From: Mesorhizobium sp. B2-8-5
GTDB lineage: Bacteria; Pseudomonadota; Alphaproteobacteria; Rhizobiales; Rhizobiaceae
Assembly: GCF_006440675.2 (NCBI RefSeq)
Contig: NZ_CP083951.1
Location: 5,923,501-5,987,500 of the forward strand
Direction of reading: 5' to 3'
DNA length: 64,000 nucleotides
A program made the translations under genes and the position numbers. Shown in pieces: positions 49,496 to 57,522 of the stretch (within the stretch, counting starts at the first letter, position 1; each line of letters starts with the position of its first letter). The notes under the pieces are model-generated. The model did not search any database. It was not told the DNA's origin and worked only from the letters and a program-made list of their open reading frames with translations.

Positions 49496-50236
49496 ATGAA
49501 GACAGCGTTTTGTTCCCTGCTTGGCGCGGTGGCCATTCTTGCCGCCGGCGCCACGACCTCCCTTGCCAATGACCGCTATGCCGACATGCCGCCGGTCATG
49601 GTGAGCCCCGACCTTTCGGCGCCCTGGGTGCTGCAGCTTGGCCGTGCGCCGGGCATCATGCGCCCGGCCCGGCAGGCAACGCAGCAGCCGCTGCGCCGCC
49701 TGTTCGAGGCGCAGCCCGACCGGCAGCGCACGGCGGCAGTGCAGCAGCCGGCCAAACGCATGGTGATGCGGCCACAGATCAACCCGATCTACCTGCCGCA
49801 GGAAGTCGCCTATGATGGGCCGGCGAAGCCGGGCACCATCATCATCGATACGCATCAGAACTTCCTTTTCCTGGTCGAGAAGAACGGCAAGGCGCGGCGC
49901 TACGGCGTCGGCACCGGCAAACCGGGCTTCGAATGGTCGGGCACGCACAAGATCACCGATAAGAAGGTGTGGCCGGACTGGCGTCCGCCGGCGGAGATGA
50001 TCAAGCGCGAGGCGGCCAAGGGCCGCTACCTGCCGACTTACCTGGCCGGCGGCATCGAGAACCCGCTCGGCGCGCGCGCGCTCTATCTCGGCACCACCGA
50101 ATACCGCATCCATGGCACCAACCAGCCTTGGACGATCGGCGGCGCGGTGTCTTCCGGCTGTATCCGCATGCGCAACGAGGACGTCGTCGACCTTTACGAG
50201 CGCGTCAATGTCGGAACCACGGTCGAGGTGATATAG
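49496..50236 (+). CDS. Exported L,D-transpeptidase (YkuD family)
   Basis: The 246-residue periplasmic protein has a signal peptide of about 24 residues ('LAAGATTSLAN'), a Pro/Gln/Arg-rich linker (about 55-95) and a YkuD domain with the catalytic motif 'HGTNQPWTIGGAVSSGCIRM', where the histidine, serine and cysteine are those required. It would crosslink peptidoglycan or attach proteins to it, as is usual in Rhizobiales, which rely on L,D-crosslinks. ATG at 49496 has AAGGTG 8 nt upstream. Confidence 0.92.
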   Translation: MKTAFCSLLGAVAILAAGATTSLANDRYADMPPVMVSPDLSAPWVLQLGRAPGIMRPARQATQQPLRRLFEAQPDRQRTAAVQQPAKRMVMRPQINPIYLPQEVAYDGPAKPGTIIIDTHQNFLFLVEKNGKARRYGVGTGKPGFEWSGTHKITDKKVWPDWRPPAEMIKREAAKGRYLPTYLAGGIENPLGARALYLGTTEYRIHGTNQPWTIGGAVSSGCIRMRNEDVVDLYERVNVGTTVEVI

Positions 50237-50383
50237 TCGCAGCGAATCAGCCGGTTAGACGGCGCAGCGCTTTTAGTCTCCTGCTGTTGCCGCCAAGTCA
50301 TAGTACGATCCCGCGGGATGTGCTTAAACCGATGACAGAGTTTACGGGGGACGGGCCGTGTGGGGATACGGCCGGTCGCGAAG

Positions 50384-50421
50384 GGGCAGCGCGGGCAATC
50401 GCGCTGCCCTTTTCATTTTTT
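50384..50421 (+). terminator. Strong rho-independent terminator
   Basis: GGGCAGCGCG (50384-50393) pairs perfectly with CGCGCTGCCC (50400-50409) around GGCAAT, followed by TTTTCATTTTTT. It is 148 nt beyond the L,D-transpeptidase stop. Confidence 0.92.
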
Positions 50422-50454
50422 GAGTTTTTCTTCTGATGCAGGGCGCGGTAAGTC

Positions 50455-50486
50455 GCCCCGAAAGCAGGCGGTTTCGCTTTCGGGGC
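50455..50486. repeat. 11-bp perfect hairpin upstream of folD
   Basis: GCCCCGAAAGC (50455-50465) is inverted at 50476-50486. No T-run follows on the plus strand. Function unknown. Confidence 0.65.
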
Positions 50487-50537
50487 TGATTTCCCGGCGC
50501 TCCTCTGCTATTGCAGCGCACAAATCTTGATAGTCAC

Positions 50538-50574
50538 GCAATTCCGGACGGCAGCGCGCCTTTCCTTGAATTGC
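50538..50574. repeat. Mesorhizobium-type small palindromic repeat, copy 2
   Basis: GCAATTCC (50538-50545) and GAATTGC (50568-50574) enclose GGACGGCAGCGCGCCTTTCC, a shorter variant of the element at 44151-44193. It lies 24 bp upstream of the folD start, unusually close to the ribosome site. Confidence 0.65.
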
Positions 50575-50597
50575 CTCAGAAGGCAGAGGTGCCAGCC

Positions 50598-51518
50598 ATG
50601 ACCCGGACTGACGACAGCCGCTACCTGAAAGGCGGCCCGGTCGCCCAGCGCATCATCGCTTCGGTGCGCGACGACGCAGCGATCGCCACGGCCGAAGGTT
50701 TCCCGCCGAAGCTGGTCTCGATCACCGTCGGCGATACCGCAGCGGTCGATGTCTATGTGCGCAACCAGCGCGCCAAGGCAGCCCTTGCCGGCATCTCCTT
50801 CGAGGAGCGGCGCTTTTCCGCCGAAATCACAGCCGGCGAGCTGGAAGCCGCGATCCACGGCCTCAATGCCGATCCGCGCGTCACCGGCATCATCATCCAG
50901 CGGCCGGTGCCGGCGCATATCCCGATCAAGACGCTGCAGGCGGCGGTGCATCCGCTGAAGGACGTCGAAGGCATGCACCCGGCCTCGATCGGCAACATCG
51001 TCTACAACCAGCTCGACCTGGCGCCCTGCACGGCGGCGGCCTCGGTCGAACTGCTCAAGGAGACCGGCCTCGAGCTTAAGGGGCTCGAAGTGGTCGTCGT
51101 CGGCCATTCCGAGATCGTCGGCAAGCCGATCGCCTTCCTGTTGATGAGCGAGGGCGCGACGGTGACGGTGTGCCACCACATGACGCGCTCGCTGGCCGCC
51201 CATGCGCGGCGCGCCGATGCGCTGTTCGTCGCCGTCGGCAAGCCGCGGCTGATCAAGGCCGACATGGTGAAACCGGGTGCCGCCGTCATCGACATCGGCA
51301 TCAATTCCGAGGTCGGGCCCGACGGCGAAACCCGTATTGTCGGCGACGTCGACACCGACAGCGTCAAGGAAGTGGCTTCCTGGATCACGCCGGTGCCCGG
51401 CGGCGTCGGCCCGCTGACGGTCGCGATCCTCTTGCGCAACACCATGGTGGCGCTCAACCGCCAGCGCGCGCTCTACCGCGCGACCTACGGCGTGCCGGAT
51501 CAACTCGCGGCGGAATAG
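50598..51518 (+). CDS. folD: FolD-like methylenetetrahydrofolate dehydrogenase/cyclohydrolase with altered active site
   Basis: The 306-residue protein aligns with FolD through 'GHSEIVGKPIAFLLMSEGAT' (NADP-binding side) and 'ITPVPGGVGPLTVAILLRNT'. FolD normally uses a Y-x3-K pair (Y50/K54 in E. coli) for cyclohydrolase activity. Here the segment reads 'VYVRNQRAK', giving Y53 and Q57 instead of lysine, and the 'PCTP' motif is 'PCTA'. The dehydrogenase may remain while cyclohydrolase activity is weak or lost. ATG at 50598 follows GCAGAGGTG. It is convergent with glcF and may be a paralogue of a housekeeping copy elsewhere. Confidence 0.85.
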   Translation: MTRTDDSRYLKGGPVAQRIIASVRDDAAIATAEGFPPKLVSITVGDTAAVDVYVRNQRAKAALAGISFEERRFSAEITAGELEAAIHGLNADPRVTGIIIQRPVPAHIPIKTLQAAVHPLKDVEGMHPASIGNIVYNQLDLAPCTAAASVELLKETGLELKGLEVVVVGHSEIVGKPIAFLLMSEGATVTVCHHMTRSLAAHARRADALFVAVGKPRLIKADMVKPGAAVIDIGINSEVGPDGETRIVGDVDTDSVKEVASWITPVPGGVGPLTVAILLRNTMVALNRQRALYRATYGVPDQLAAE

Positions 51519-51531
51519 TTATTCCGCGGCG
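51506..51531. terminator. Palindrome spanning the convergent folD and glcF stop codons
   Basis: CGCGGCGGAATA (51506-51517) and TATTCCGCGGCG (51520-51531) form 12-bp arms with one mismatch around GT. The two stop codons (TAG forward at 51516-51518, TAA reverse at 51519-51521) are adjacent at its centre. Without a T-run, termination is only possible, not shown. Confidence 0.6.
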
Positions 51532-52844
51532 ATCAAACCGCTGTCGGAAACGCCTTCCGGCTTCGGACCGCCATAGGCCCAGTCGAGCAATTTGACCGTG
51601 TGCACCACCGGCAGCTTCGCGGCGGAGGCTATCTGGGTGATGCAGCCGATATTGCCGGTGGCGACGATTTCCGCGCCTGTCGCCTCGATGTTTTTCACCT
51701 TGCGGTCGCGCAGCTTGGCGGAAATCTCGGGCTGCAGGATGTTGTAGGTGCCGGCCGAGCCGCAGCACAGATGCCCCTCGCGCGGCTCGCGCACGACGAA
51801 GCCCGCCTTGGTGAGAAGCTCCTTCGGCTGGCGCGTGATCTTCTGTCCATGCTGCATCGAGCAGGCAGAGTGATAGGCGACGACCGTGCCCGGCTTGCGC
51901 AGCGGCTCCGGCAGGTCGAGCGCGGCAAGATATTCGGTGACGTCTTTTGCGAGAGCCGAGACGCGCGCGGCCTTTTCGGCATAGGCGGGATCGAGGCGCA
52001 GCATGAAGCCATAGTCCTTGATGGTGGTGCCGCAGCCCGACGCGGTGATGATGATGGCATCGAGGCCACCTTGGTCGATGGCGCGCGTCCAGGCATCGAC
52101 ATTCCGCCTCGCCGAGGCAAGGGCCTGATCCTCGCGGCCCATGTGGTGGACCAGCGCGCCACAGCAGCCCTCGCCTTCCGGCACCACGACCTCGACTCCC
52201 AACCTTGTCAGCAGGGAGATGGTGGTTTCGTTGATGGCAGGGTCGAGCACCGATTGCGCACAGCCGGTCAGGATCGCCACGCGACCACGCCGTATGCCTT
52301 GCCCGGCATGCGTGCCCGGTTTCGCCATTGGCGATGCCGACGGGATCGAGGACGGCGCGAGCTTCAGCATCGCGGCGACCGGCTTCAGCGCCGGCAGCTT
52401 TTCGAACAAGCCGATGAACGGCCGGCCGAGCCCGGCAAGCTTCAACGCGGCGCGGAAGCGGGTCGGGTAAGGCAGCACGAAAGCCAGCATGACGCGCGTC
52501 AGCCGGTCGAGCAGCGGCCGTTTGTAAGTCTCCTGGATATGGGCGCGGGCATGGTCGACCAGATGCATGTAGTTCACGCCAGAAGGGCAGGTCGTCATGC
52601 AGGCAAGACAGGACAGGCAACGGTCGATATGGGTGACGATCTCCTTGTCCGCCGGCCGGCCGTTCTCCAGCATATCCTTGATGAGGTAGATGCGGCCGCG
52701 CGGTGAATCCAGCTCGTTGCCGAGCGTCACATAGGTCGGACAAGTGGCGGTGCAGAAGCCGCAATGCACGCATTTACGCAGGATCTTTTCCGATTCCGCG
52801 ACATGTGGGTCGGCGAGCTGCGCTGCTGAGAAATTGGTCTGCAT
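51519..52844 (-). CDS. glcF: Glycolate oxidase iron-sulfur subunit
   Basis: The 441-residue subunit has two [4Fe-4S] motifs, 'CVHCGFCTATCPTYVTLGNE' and 'CLSCLACMTTCPSGVNYMHL', followed by two CCG-type cysteine-rich domains ('EGCCGALVHHMG', 'HLCCGSAGTYN'). With GlcD and GlcE it oxidises glycolate to glyoxylate at the membrane and passes electrons to quinone. It is the last gene of glcD-glcE-glcF, 9 bp after glcE. Confidence 0.95.
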   Translation of the reverse strand: MQTNFSAAQLADPHVAESEKILRKCVHCGFCTATCPTYVTLGNELDSPRGRIYLIKDMLENGRPADKEIVTHIDRCLSCLACMTTCPSGVNYMHLVDHARAHIQETYKRPLLDRLTRVMLAFVLPYPTRFRAALKLAGLGRPFIGLFEKLPALKPVAAMLKLAPSSIPSASPMAKPGTHAGQGIRRGRVAILTGCAQSVLDPAINETTISLLTRLGVEVVVPEGEGCCGALVHHMGREDQALASARRNVDAWTRAIDQGGLDAIIITASGCGTTIKDYGFMLRLDPAYAEKAARVSALAKDVTEYLAALDLPEPLRKPGTVVAYHSACSMQHGQKITRQPKELLTKAGFVVREPREGHLCCGSAGTYNILQPEISAKLRDRKVKNIEATGAEIVATGNIGCITQIASAAKLPVVHTVKLLDWAYGGPKPEGVSDSGLIAAE

Positions 52845-52853
52845 GTCGCGGTC

Positions 52854-54059
52854 CTAACCCATGCGGCCGGGGTTGAGAATCTGCTTGGGATCGAACTCGC
52901 CCTTCAGTCGCGCCGACAATGCCGCGAGATGCGGCGGCTGCGGCTCGAACGCCGGCAGCGCCACACGGTGCGGGGCGGCGGCCCGCACCAGTGTCGCATG
53001 GCCGCCGCCATGCTTGCGGATCAGTCCGCGCAGTAATTCGGCCTCCGGATCGTCTTCGCGCATCGACAGCCACACTAGGCCGCCCTGCCAGTCGTAGAAG
53101 GCATCGACCGCCGCCTGCATGCGCAGAGCCATCACCATGTGATGCGTCTGCGACGGCGCCATCGACACGCGCCAGACCGGCCGCGCGCCGCCATCGGCGA
53201 AGGGTGCGCAGTCGCGGATATCGCGCCAGATCGTCTTCGACGCCTCGCCCGCGATCTCTTCGAGCGGACCCGCCTTGCCGAGCAACTGCTTCAACGCCTC
53301 GATGCGGTAGACGACCGAAGGCCCAAACCCCTCGACCCGCAGCAGCGTGGCGGCATCGCTGCCGTGCTTGCCGCTGGCGACGCGCGCAGCGATGCGCTCC
53401 GGCAGATGCGCGGCGCTCGACACTTCGGCGCTGGAGCCGAGCGCCAGCGCCATGGCAGCGACCGCAGCATCGTCGAGCAGACCGCGGATGGCCAAGGTCA
53501 CTTCTGTTTCGGCCGCCGGCAAAACCTTGAAAGTCACGTCGGTCAGCACGGCGAGCGTGCCCCAGCTTCCCGCCATCAGTTTTGAGAGGTCGTAGCCGGT
53601 GACGTTCTTGACCACGCGGCCGCCCGATTTGAACGCCTCGCCGCGCCCCGAAACAGCGGCAACGCCAAGGATATGGTCGCGCGCCGCGCCCGACTTGAGG
53701 CGGCGGGGACCGGAGAGGTTCGCGGCAAGCAGGCCGCCGATGGTGCCTTTACCCGGCTCGCCGCCGTGCAGCGGGCCGTAGTCCATCGGCTCAAACGCAA
53801 ATTGCTGGCCGTTTTCGGCAAGCAGTTTTTCGAGTTCGGCGAGCGACGTGCCGGCGCGGGCCGACAGCACCAGTTCGGCCGGCTCGTAGAGGCTGACGCC
53901 GGTGAGTTTCGACAGGTCGAGTGTATGCTCGGTCTGCAGCGGACGACCGATGCCGTGCTTCGAGCCGTGCCCGAGGATTTCCAGCGGCGTTTCTTCCGCC
54001 GCTGCCCATTGGACCGTGGAGAGGATTTCGGCGGAAGAGGATGGAGTGAAGGTGGTCAT
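52854..54059 (-). CDS. glcE: Glycolate oxidase FAD-binding subunit
   Basis: The 401-residue PCMH-type FAD protein has 'ELVLSARAGTSLAELEKLLA', 'GGEPGKGTIGGLLAANLSGP' and 'SGGRVVKNVTGYDLSKLMAG', all typical of GlcE, and ends 'FDPKQILNPGRMG'. The ATG at 54059 is used; the longer open frame to 54401 runs through the large inverted repeat and is not conserved. It is separated from glcD by a 274-bp gap that is mostly repeat. Confidence 0.94.
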   Translation of the reverse strand: MTTFTPSSSAEILSTVQWAAAEETPLEILGHGSKHGIGRPLQTEHTLDLSKLTGVSLYEPAELVLSARAGTSLAELEKLLAENGQQFAFEPMDYGPLHGGEPGKGTIGGLLAANLSGPRRLKSGAARDHILGVAAVSGRGEAFKSGGRVVKNVTGYDLSKLMAGSWGTLAVLTDVTFKVLPAAETEVTLAIRGLLDDAAVAAMALALGSSAEVSSAAHLPERIAARVASGKHGSDAATLLRVEGFGPSVVYRIEALKQLLGKAGPLEEIAGEASKTIWRDIRDCAPFADGGARPVWRVSMAPSQTHHMVMALRMQAAVDAFYDWQGGLVWLSMREDDPEAELLRGLIRKHGGGHATLVRAAAPHRVALPAFEPQPPHLAALSARLKGEFDPKQILNPGRMG

Positions 54060-54130
54060 CGCTCCAGTTCCTCGCGCCCCGCAAAGCGGGGGAGAGGTGA
54101 CTCGGGCGAAGCCCGAGACGGCGACAGGCC

Positions 54131-54310
54131 GCGTTCCTTCGCGCCCCCCTCTGTCCTGCCGGACATCTCCCCCACTTGGGGGGAGATTGGCAATTTTTGC
54201 CGCCGCGCCTCCCTCGCAACGTCGAAGATTGGCGAAGGCTGCGATGACAGCTGATCTCCCCCCAAGTGGGGGAGATGTCCGGCAGGACAGAGGGGGGCGC
54301 GAAGGAACGC
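54131..54310. repeat. Large inverted repeat, 57-bp perfect arms, copy B
   Basis: The arms 54131-54187 and 54254-54310 are exact reverse complements over 57 bp around a 66-bp loop. It lies between glcD and glcE on one strand. It shares with copy A (46077-46236) the CTGTCCTGCCGGACATCTCC core of the arm and loop sequence around 'GCAACGT...ATTGGCGAAGGC'. The arm inner bases differ (ACTTGG versus ACAAGG) but stay complementary within each copy. Confidence 0.95.
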
Positions 54311-54333
54311 AGTCATCCGAAATTGACCACCCA

Positions 54334-55830
54334 TCAAAACCTCGGAATATCCGGAAACGCCACCTGTCCGCGATGCACATGCATCCTTCCCAGCTCCGCA
54401 CACCGGCGCAGTTGCGGAAAAACCTTGCCGGGGTTGAGCAGATGATTGGGATCGAAAGCGCATTTCACCCGCATCTGCTGGTCGAGGTCGACCTGGTTGA
54501 ACATTTCCGGCATCAGGTCGCGCTTCTCGACGCCGACGCCATGCTCGCCGGTCAGCACGCCTCCGACCTCGACGCAAAGCCGCAATATGTCGGCGCCGAA
54601 ACTCTCGGCCTTGTCGAGTTCGCCCGGCACATTGGCGTCGTAGAGGATCAGCGGGTGCAGATTGCCGTCGCCGGCGTGGAAGACGTTGGCGACGCCTAAC
54701 CCGTATTTCTCGGAAAGGTCGCGCATGCCGGCAAGCACCCTCGGCAGTTCCTTGCGCGGGATGGTGCCATCCATGCAGTAATAGTCGGGCGAGATGCGGC
54801 CGACGGCCGGGAAAGCCGCCTTGCGGCCGGCCCAAAAACTCAGCCGCTCCTGTTCCGACTGCGAGATGCGGCAGGTGGTCGAGCCATTGCGATAGGCGAT
54901 CGCCTCGACCAGTCCGATCAGGTGATCGACCTCGACACTCGGGCCATCGAGCTCGACGATCAGCAGCGCCTCGACATCGAGCGGATAGCCGGCATGGACG
55001 AAATCTTCCGCCGCGTGGATCGCCGGGCGGTCCATCATCTCCATGCCGCCCGGGATGATGCCGGCGCCGATGATGTCGGCGACGCACTGGCCGCCCTCTT
55101 CGCTGGTCGGAAAGCCGATCAGCAGCGCGCGCGCCGTCTCCGGCTTCTTGAGGATGCGCACCGTCACCTCGGTGACGACGCCGAGCAGGCCTTCGGAGCC
55201 GGTCATCACGCCGAGCAAGTCATAGCCTTCCTGGTCGAGATGGCTGCCGCCGAGGCGCACCACCTCGCCATTCATCAGCACCATCTCGATGCCCAGAACA
55301 TTGTTGGCGGTGAGCCCGTATTTCAGGCAGTGCACGCCGCCGGAATTTTCCGCGACGTTGCCGCCGATCGAGCAGGCGATCTGGGAGGATGGATCGGGGG
55401 CATAGTAAAAGCCCTCCTGCTCGACGGCGGTGGTGATACCGAGATTGGTGACGCCGGGCTGGGCGACCACGACGCGGTTCGGATAGTCGATCGCCAGGAT
55501 GCGGTTGAAGCGGCTCATCACCAGCAGCACCGCGTCCTCGAGCGGCAGCGCGCCTCCGGACAGCGAGGTGCCGGAGCCGCGCGGCACGACGCGAATGTTG
55601 CGCTCGTTGCAGTATTTCAGGACGCGGGAGACCTGCGCCACCGTCTCCGGCAGCACCACGACCAGCGGCAATTGCCGATAAGCGGTGAGGCCGTCGCTTT
55701 CGAAGGCGCGCATTTCATTGGCCGCGTCGACGACCCCCTCGCCCGGCACGATGATGCGCATGTCGGCGACGATCTCGGCGCGGCGGCGCATCGTTTCGGC
55801 ATCTGGCTTGGGCATGGCTAGGCCGGACAT
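54334..55830 (-). CDS. glcD: Glycolate oxidase FAD-linked subunit
   Basis: The 498-residue subunit has the PCMH FAD-binding motif 'VVPRGSGTSLSGGALPLEDA' and 'CSIGGNVAENSGGVHCLKYG', and the C-terminal 'NVFHAGDGNLHPLILYD' with 'GEHGVGVEKRDLM'. These are the hallmarks of GlcD-type 2-hydroxyacid dehydrogenases. A D-lactate dehydrogenase would share these motifs, but the GlcE and GlcF partners downstream support glycolate oxidase. It is the first gene of the operon. Confidence 0.95.
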   Translation of the reverse strand: MSGLAMPKPDAETMRRRAEIVADMRIIVPGEGVVDAANEMRAFESDGLTAYRQLPLVVVLPETVAQVSRVLKYCNERNIRVVPRGSGTSLSGGALPLEDAVLLVMSRFNRILAIDYPNRVVVAQPGVTNLGITTAVEQEGFYYAPDPSSQIACSIGGNVAENSGGVHCLKYGLTANNVLGIEMVLMNGEVVRLGGSHLDQEGYDLLGVMTGSEGLLGVVTEVTVRILKKPETARALLIGFPTSEEGGQCVADIIGAGIIPGGMEMMDRPAIHAAEDFVHAGYPLDVEALLIVELDGPSVEVDHLIGLVEAIAYRNGSTTCRISQSEQERLSFWAGRKAAFPAVGRISPDYYCMDGTIPRKELPRVLAGMRDLSEKYGLGVANVFHAGDGNLHPLILYDANVPGELDKAESFGADILRLCVEVGGVLTGEHGVGVEKRDLMPEMFNQVDLDQQMRVKCAFDPNHLLNPGKVFPQLRRCAELGRMHVHRGQVAFPDIPRF

Positions 55831-55992
55831 CGGGCAGCCTCATCTGGCTTTGACTGGTCAAAATCTTTTACCAGCCTGACGCATCCGTTGCAAACGCTGC
55901 TTTGGTCGCGCTCCACGCCAACTCTAAACGCAAGCTTCCGCAGCGGCAATCTGCCGCTGCGGCCTGGGTCGCGCTAGATGAAGCTTGGCGGC

Positions 55993-57315
55993 TTATTCGC
56001 CCGGATGCTTCGCCGGCTCCGAATGCATCTTGCGTACGCGGCGCACGCCCCACCATACAAGCAGGATGGCGACCGGCACGGAGGCGGCAGTGACGACTTC
56101 GGGCGCGAAAGCGTGCCCGAAGATCGAGGCGCCCTTGGCGACATAGCCGATGAGCCCGACGACATAGTATGAGACGGCGGCGACCGAGAGGCCTTCGACC
56201 GTCTGCTGCAGGCGCAGTTGCAGCCGGGCGCGGTTGTTCATCGAGGCGAGCAGGTCGCGGTTCTGCCTCTCGACCTCGACATCCACCCAGGTGCGCAGCA
56301 GCGTGGTGGCGCGGGTGAGTTTTCGCGACAGGTTGGCCTGGCGCTCCTCGACCGAGCGGCAGGTGCGCATGGCCGGCGCCATGCGCCGCAAGAGGAAGCC
56401 CGCCCAGGTGTCGTAACCCTGCACCGGCTCCTCATCCAGTGCTTCCAGTCTTTCGGTGACGATGCCGTCATAGGCGCGGCTGGCGCCGAAGCGATAGAGG
56501 CTGGATGCGGCGTCGGCCTCGAGTTCCGCGGCAAGTTCGGTAAGATCGGCGAGCAGCGTCTGGCTGTCGCGGGTTTCGACCGCCTTCATTTCCAGCGTGG
56601 TCTGCGCCAGGCGGTCCTCGATGCGGCGGGCGCGGCCGGAGAGCGTCAACGCCATCGGCAGGCCAAGCATGGCGAGCGTGCGATAGGTCTCGATGTCGAT
56701 CAGCCGCTGCGACAAGGCGCCGGTGCTGGCCGGCGTCAGGCCGCGATCGAGCACCAGCATGCGGGTCAGGCCGTCGCCGTCCTGGCGGAAATCGGTGATG
56801 ATGGCGGCGGCGCCCCGCTCGACCAGCGAATAGCACAGGCTGGTCGGGTCGAAGCCGGCAACCAGTCTTTCGCTCGCCTGCGTCCATTTGCGGATTTCGA
56901 GGCGGATGCCCGAAATCACGGTGCCCGGCGGCGAAAAACCGTTGCCGAAGGGCGAATCCTCCTGCGCCCGGCCGTTTTCGGCCAGCGGCCCTTCCCAAAG
57001 ATAGGTCGAGAATTCCGTATGCCGCTCCCAGCGCAGCGTGCCCTTGCCCCATTTCATGGCATGGTGGCGCGCATTGCGCTCGGGCGCGGCGATGCCCAGC
57101 CGCCGCGACAGCTCCGAAAGCACGGCATGGTCGACAGCGGCGCCGCCCTCGGTCATGAAGGAAAGCTGGATCAGCACCCGCGGTTTCTCGATCAGCGGAT
57201 GCGGGCGCGCATGGACTTCGCCCAGCGCGCCAGGTCGCCCCTCATGCGCCGGGAAGCCCATCACGCTGCCTTGGGCGCGCGGCTGGAATTCGAGTTTGGA
57301 CGTCTCGTCCGACAC
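55993..57315 (-). CDS. DUF3422 family membrane protein
   Basis: The 440-residue protein belongs to the DUF3422 family of predicted membrane-anchored proteins. It opens 'AHEGRPGALGEVHARPHPLI' (family signature) and ends with two hydrophobic segments ('GLSVAAVSYYVVGLIGYVAK', 'VTAASVPVAILLVWWGVRRV'). The large middle part is predicted cytoplasmic with heptad-like helices before the membrane segments. The GTG at 57315 has AGGGGG 8 nt upstream; the longer frame to 58605 is antisense to the lldR/lldD region. The function is unknown. Confidence 0.82.
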   Translation of the reverse strand: MSDETSKLEFQPRAQGSVMGFPAHEGRPGALGEVHARPHPLIEKPRVLIQLSFMTEGGAAVDHAVLSELSRRLGIAAPERNARHHAMKWGKGTLRWERHTEFSTYLWEGPLAENGRAQEDSPFGNGFSPPGTVISGIRLEIRKWTQASERLVAGFDPTSLCYSLVERGAAAIITDFRQDGDGLTRMLVLDRGLTPASTGALSQRLIDIETYRTLAMLGLPMALTLSGRARRIEDRLAQTTLEMKAVETRDSQTLLADLTELAAELEADAASSLYRFGASRAYDGIVTERLEALDEEPVQGYDTWAGFLLRRMAPAMRTCRSVEERQANLSRKLTRATTLLRTWVDVEVERQNRDLLASMNNRARLQLRLQQTVEGLSVAAVSYYVVGLIGYVAKGASIFGHAFAPEVVTAASVPVAILLVWWGVRRVRKMHSEPAKHPGE

Positions 57316-57432
57316 GGCTGGTCCCCCTGATTTCGACCCATCGTGCAATCCGGTCGTCTTGCGGCAATCGGCGGGACGCGTAAACAGCAAATATTGACGT
57401 CCGGGGAACGTGACGCGCGGCGAACTCTGCGA

Positions 57433-57471
57433 CCAAACTGGACAAATTGGATAAATAATTTGACCAGTTGG
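57433..57471. promoter_or_regulatory. Candidate operator for the FadR-type lactate regulator
   Basis: CTGGACAAATT (57438-57448) and AATTTGACCAG (57457-57467) form an 11-bp inverted repeat with one mismatch. Outer CCAA/TTGG sequences extend the symmetry. FadR/LldR-type GntR proteins bind TGGT...ACCA-like palindromes; this one lies 52-90 bp before the regulator start in the divergent region. Confidence 0.5.
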
Positions 57472-57522
57472 TGACAGAGGCTTTAATCTGGGCGATCTCC
57501 GTCCCGTTCTCCAGGCGTCCCT

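Larger units (their letters stand above)
50237..50597. other. Structured intergenic region (361 bp) with terminator and repeats
   Basis: The region between the L,D-transpeptidase and folD holds three structured elements, listed separately: a strong terminator at 50384, an 11-bp stem at 50455 and a small palindromic repeat at 50538. The 150 nt before the terminator are not coding in any supported frame and could be a long 3' UTR or a small RNA. Confidence 0.5.
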
